From the NCBI GenBank assembly GCA_041746855.1, contig JBGTGG010000238.1, positions 1-8,616 on the forward strand: a stretch of 8,616 nt of DNA, written 5' to 3'. The translations under genes were made by a program, and so were the position numbers. Shown in pieces: positions 6,787 to 8,616 of the stretch. The stretch is from JBGTGG01 sp041746855 (lineage in GTDB: Bacteria > Bacteroidota > Bacteroidia > Cytophagales > Cyclobacteriaceae). The stretch's first letter is position 1. Each line of letters begins with the position of its first letter. The notes beneath the pieces are model-generated. The model did not search any database, was not told the origin of the DNA, and saw only the letters and a list, made by a program, of their open reading frames with translations.

Positions 6787-7157
6787 ATCTCAATAATAAC
6801 AACCGCACTCGCCACCGACTTCAAATGCGTTAGTGAAACATGTATTTTTTGCCACGCGTTCTCTTCTATTAAATCTTTATATTCTTCGCTCAAGACAATT
6901 TCAGGTTTGCCATCCTTACGGGAAACAATCTCGATATTGTGAACGTGAAGACTATACATTAACCCTTGTCCTATTGCTTTTAAGAATGCTTCTTTGGCAG
7001 CAAAGCGTGCCGCATAGTGTTGGTATGGTTCAAGTTGATCCTCACAATAGGCGATTTCACTGGAAGAAAAAATATGTTCACGAAAGCCTTTTTCTTTTTC
7101 GATTTTCTCGCGAACGCGATCCACTTCAATCATATCAATGCCGATACCAACAATCAT
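6783..7157 (-). CDS. acpS: Holo-ACP synthase (4'-phosphopantetheinyl transferase, AcpS type)
   Basis: A 124-residue AcpS-type enzyme that moves the 4'-phosphopantetheine arm of CoA onto a serine of an acyl carrier protein. The signatures are clear: GIGIDMIEVDRV at 4-15 with metal ligand D8, RFAAKEAFLKAIGQG at 51-65 with E56, and HVSLTHLKSVASAVV at 106-120. Length is that of a normal AcpS monomer, which acts as a trimer. An AAGGA sequence about eight bases before ATG 7157 is a better ribosome site than most in this window. The start overlaps the stop of the upstream acyltransferase gene (ATGA), and the end overlaps the ligase start (ATGA). This placement suggests a pathway-dedicated enzyme priming a locus-specific ACP, but it could also be the organism's only AcpS. 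Confidence 0.95.
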   Translation of the reverse strand: MIVGIGIDMIEVDRVREKIEKEKGFREHIFSSSEIAYCEDQLEPYQHYAARFAAKEAFLKAIGQGLMYSLHVHNIEIVSRKDGKPEIVLSEEYKDLIEENAWQKIHVSLTHLKSVASAVVIIEI

Positions 7158-8616
7158 AATTTATCCTTACATTTTTCCAATTGGGTTTGCATGTGCTCTC
7201 GCTCTTGCTCAGTCGCTACCACCAATGTTAATCCTTTTTCATACAATGGAATGGCTTCAGCGTATTCCTTTTTGTCAAAATAAAAATCACCCGCCAGCAT
7301 ATACGAAAGGTAAAGATCAGGATTCCATTTCACCAAACTATCAGGCTGGAGATTTTCACGCGGTTGGAACGGAAAGCGATAGTTGCTGAATTTCTCAAAA
7401 TCAGAAAGTTGCTTTTTATCGATTGATTCATCCGCTGGGATGGTCATCGAATCAACATAAATTTCATGATCGCTTGTCAGTCGATTCTTAAAAACCTCAT
7501 TTAAATCATAACAGACGTATTTTCCAAGTTGCCACGGAGATGTCGAAACCCAAATGCGCAAACTAGCCGGATGAAAAACTACAGAATGGTGTGCCACCAA
7601 TTGGTTGATTGCTTGTTCGTTTCCTAAACCAATAGGACGATTGTTTAATCCATTGGGATCGCGAAGTATTTTAGCGGTTGTCGCAACCGAGTTCAATGGC
7701 GTTTCAGAAAGCAATTCTTCAACGCGGTCGAAACGCGGTGACGAAGCTGACGTTCGCATGTGCTCGCGATTCAAAGAATCATCACCCAATGTTTGACTTT
7801 GAAAATGATTAGTACTCACAAGATGTTGCCCATCGCTTTCGACCAATTCAATTGCCTTATCAGTTTTTTCAATGAGTGCTGCTCGGTTATCTTTTAACGA
7901 CCCGATCAAAAAAGATTCCGAAACAAACATATTCCGCTTTGCTGCAATGGCATACGCTTCGTCAATGGTAGCAGCATATTGCAAAATTTCCCGTGCCACC
8001 AATGAAACCGGAGTGGCAGCACCCGCTGGAATTTCTGATTTTGCAGCATTGATGGTAACAGTCAATCCCTGGTCGTTCATACCAGACAACACGCCCATCA
8101 TGCCTCCCCAAGTAATACTCACAAACTTATACCCTTCCTCAGGGTTTACAAACAATACAATTTTATTTCGCGCAAAATCATCGCCTGAAAAGAAATCAAA
8201 ATTTCTTCCAATAATGAGGGAACCATCTTCTGACCGATTGCCCCAGGTAGCAAAGGAAGTACATCCCACCAGCGACATATTTTGTAAGGCATGGCCAATG
8301 TCGTGGGCGGCATGATAGTTTAAAATCCTTTGATACGGTGGCGCAATGTGGTTATACTCATCGGAAAAAGATTTTGAGACCCCGAAAATTTCAAGTTTGT
8401 ATTCTTCCTGAATGCTTTCATCCAAATTCCGGTTGAACCATCCAACAAAATATTTTAATATACCCCGATAAAAAGAAGAAGGGATCAATTGTTCAATCTG
8501 TGTATTAAAAACTTTTTCCTGATACTGTGTCAATTCCCTGGAGAGTTTACCGGCAGCAACCCCGCGTTCAAAGGGTTTTCCTTCGATGTACATTTCAAAC
8601 AATCCGGATTCACTTT
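7154..8616 (-). CDS. C45-type autoproteolytic acyltransferase/hydrolase with TPR-like tail (5' partial)
   Basis: The reading frame stays open to the right edge, so the true start lies outside. A TTG at 8602 and an ATG at 8593 are possible but leave SESG codons in frame upstream, and the N-terminal PFERGVAAGKLS segment looks internal. The protein is an Ntn-hydrolase of the C45 / acyl-CoA:6-aminopenicillanate acyltransferase family. In this family a precursor cleaves itself before a cysteine, which becomes the nucleophile. Here that is Cys in LVGCTSFATWG (codon 8263-8261), followed by IIGRNFDF and later LVSTNHF, family active-site segments. After the catalytic domain (to about codon 420 counted from 8602), WNPDLYLSYMLAGDFYFDKKEYAEAIPLYEKGL resembles a TPR hairpin. 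No signal peptide is visible in the part present. It may make or break an amide or ester bond; the substrate is unknown. First visible gene of the operon with acpS and the PaaK-like ligase. Confidence 0.88.
   Translation of the reverse strand, partial: SESGLFEMYIEGKPFERGVAAGKLSRELTQYQEKVFNTQIEQLIPSSFYRGILKYFVGWFNRNLDESIQEEYKLEIFGVSKSFSDEYNHIAPPYQRILNYHAAHDIGHALQNMSLVGCTSFATWGNRSEDGSLIIGRNFDFFSGDDFARNKIVLFVNPEEGYKFVSITWGGMMGVLSGMNDQGLTVTINAAKSEIPAGAATPVSLVAREILQYAATIDEAYAIAAKRNMFVSESFLIGSLKDNRAALIEKTDKAIELVESDGQHLVSTNHFQSQTLGDDSLNREHMRTSASSPRFDRVEELLSETPLNSVATTAKILRDPNGLNNRPIGLGNEQAINQLVAHHSVVFHPASLRIWVSTSPWQLGKYVCYDLNEVFKNRLTSDHEIYVDSMTIPADESIDKKQLSDFEKFSNYRFPFQPRENLQPDSLVKWNPDLYLSYMLAGDFYFDKKEYAEAIPLYEKGLTLVVATEQEREHMQTQLEKCKDKL

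Noticed and set aside
7872..8315. 147-codon plus-strand open frame opposite the C45 gene
   Set aside because: It is antisense to a region coding conserved Ntn-hydrolase residues, and its own product shows no family features.
5500..8616. Beta-lactam biosynthesis cluster
   Set aside because: The C45 enzyme and the ligase recall penicillin side-chain chemistry, but there is no ACV synthetase or isopenicillin N synthase in the window, and both families have many other roles.

Overview
The window looks like chromosomal DNA of a Bacteroidota bacterium, probably of the Cytophagales type. This is inferred from moderate GC, weak or absent Shine-Dalgarno sequences, promoter-like TTG-N20-TAnnTTTG patterns, a short GT92-like transferase, a DUF502 protein and a C45 acyltransferase of the kind seen in that phylum. 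No RNA gene, CRISPR array or complete insertion sequence was seen.

Left part (1-2774, minus strand): an exported serine hydrolase of the CocE / X-Pro dipeptidyl-peptidase / alpha-amino acid ester hydrolase family is followed, 20 bp downstream, by a MntA-type nucleotidyltransferase and its partner hepT (toxin-antitoxin type VII). The hepT gene is broken: its first 29 codons and its last ~80 codons lie in different frames, and about ten family residues between them are missing. A 31-bp direct repeat (30 of 31 identical) brackets the mntA-hepT pair. One copy is the 3' end of the hydrolase gene; the other is an orphan tail beyond hepT. This looks like a small cassette inserted at, or recombined into, the end of the hydrolase gene. 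Beyond the orphan copy, bases 1-190 hold no gene but contain a 32-bp near-perfect palindrome.

Middle part (2775-5397): a divergent promoter region with matching -33 heptamers on the two strands separates the hydrolase from a plus-strand family-92/2-like glycosyltransferase. This is followed by a PhoD-like metallophosphatase lipoprotein. The phosphatase gene overlaps tail-to-tail by 19 bp with a minus-strand gene for a two-TM DUF502 membrane protein.

Right part (5500-8616, minus strand): a tightly coupled operon with two ATGA overlaps encodes, in transcription order, a C45-type autoproteolytic acyltransferase with a C-terminal TPR-like tail (5' end outside the window), an AcpS phosphopantetheinyl transferase, and a PaaK-like adenylate-forming ligase. 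Together these could activate an acid, prime a carrier protein and transfer or hydrolyse an acyl group. They most likely belong to a secondary-metabolite locus (flexirubin / aryl-polyene type is my best guess) that continues beyond the right edge.
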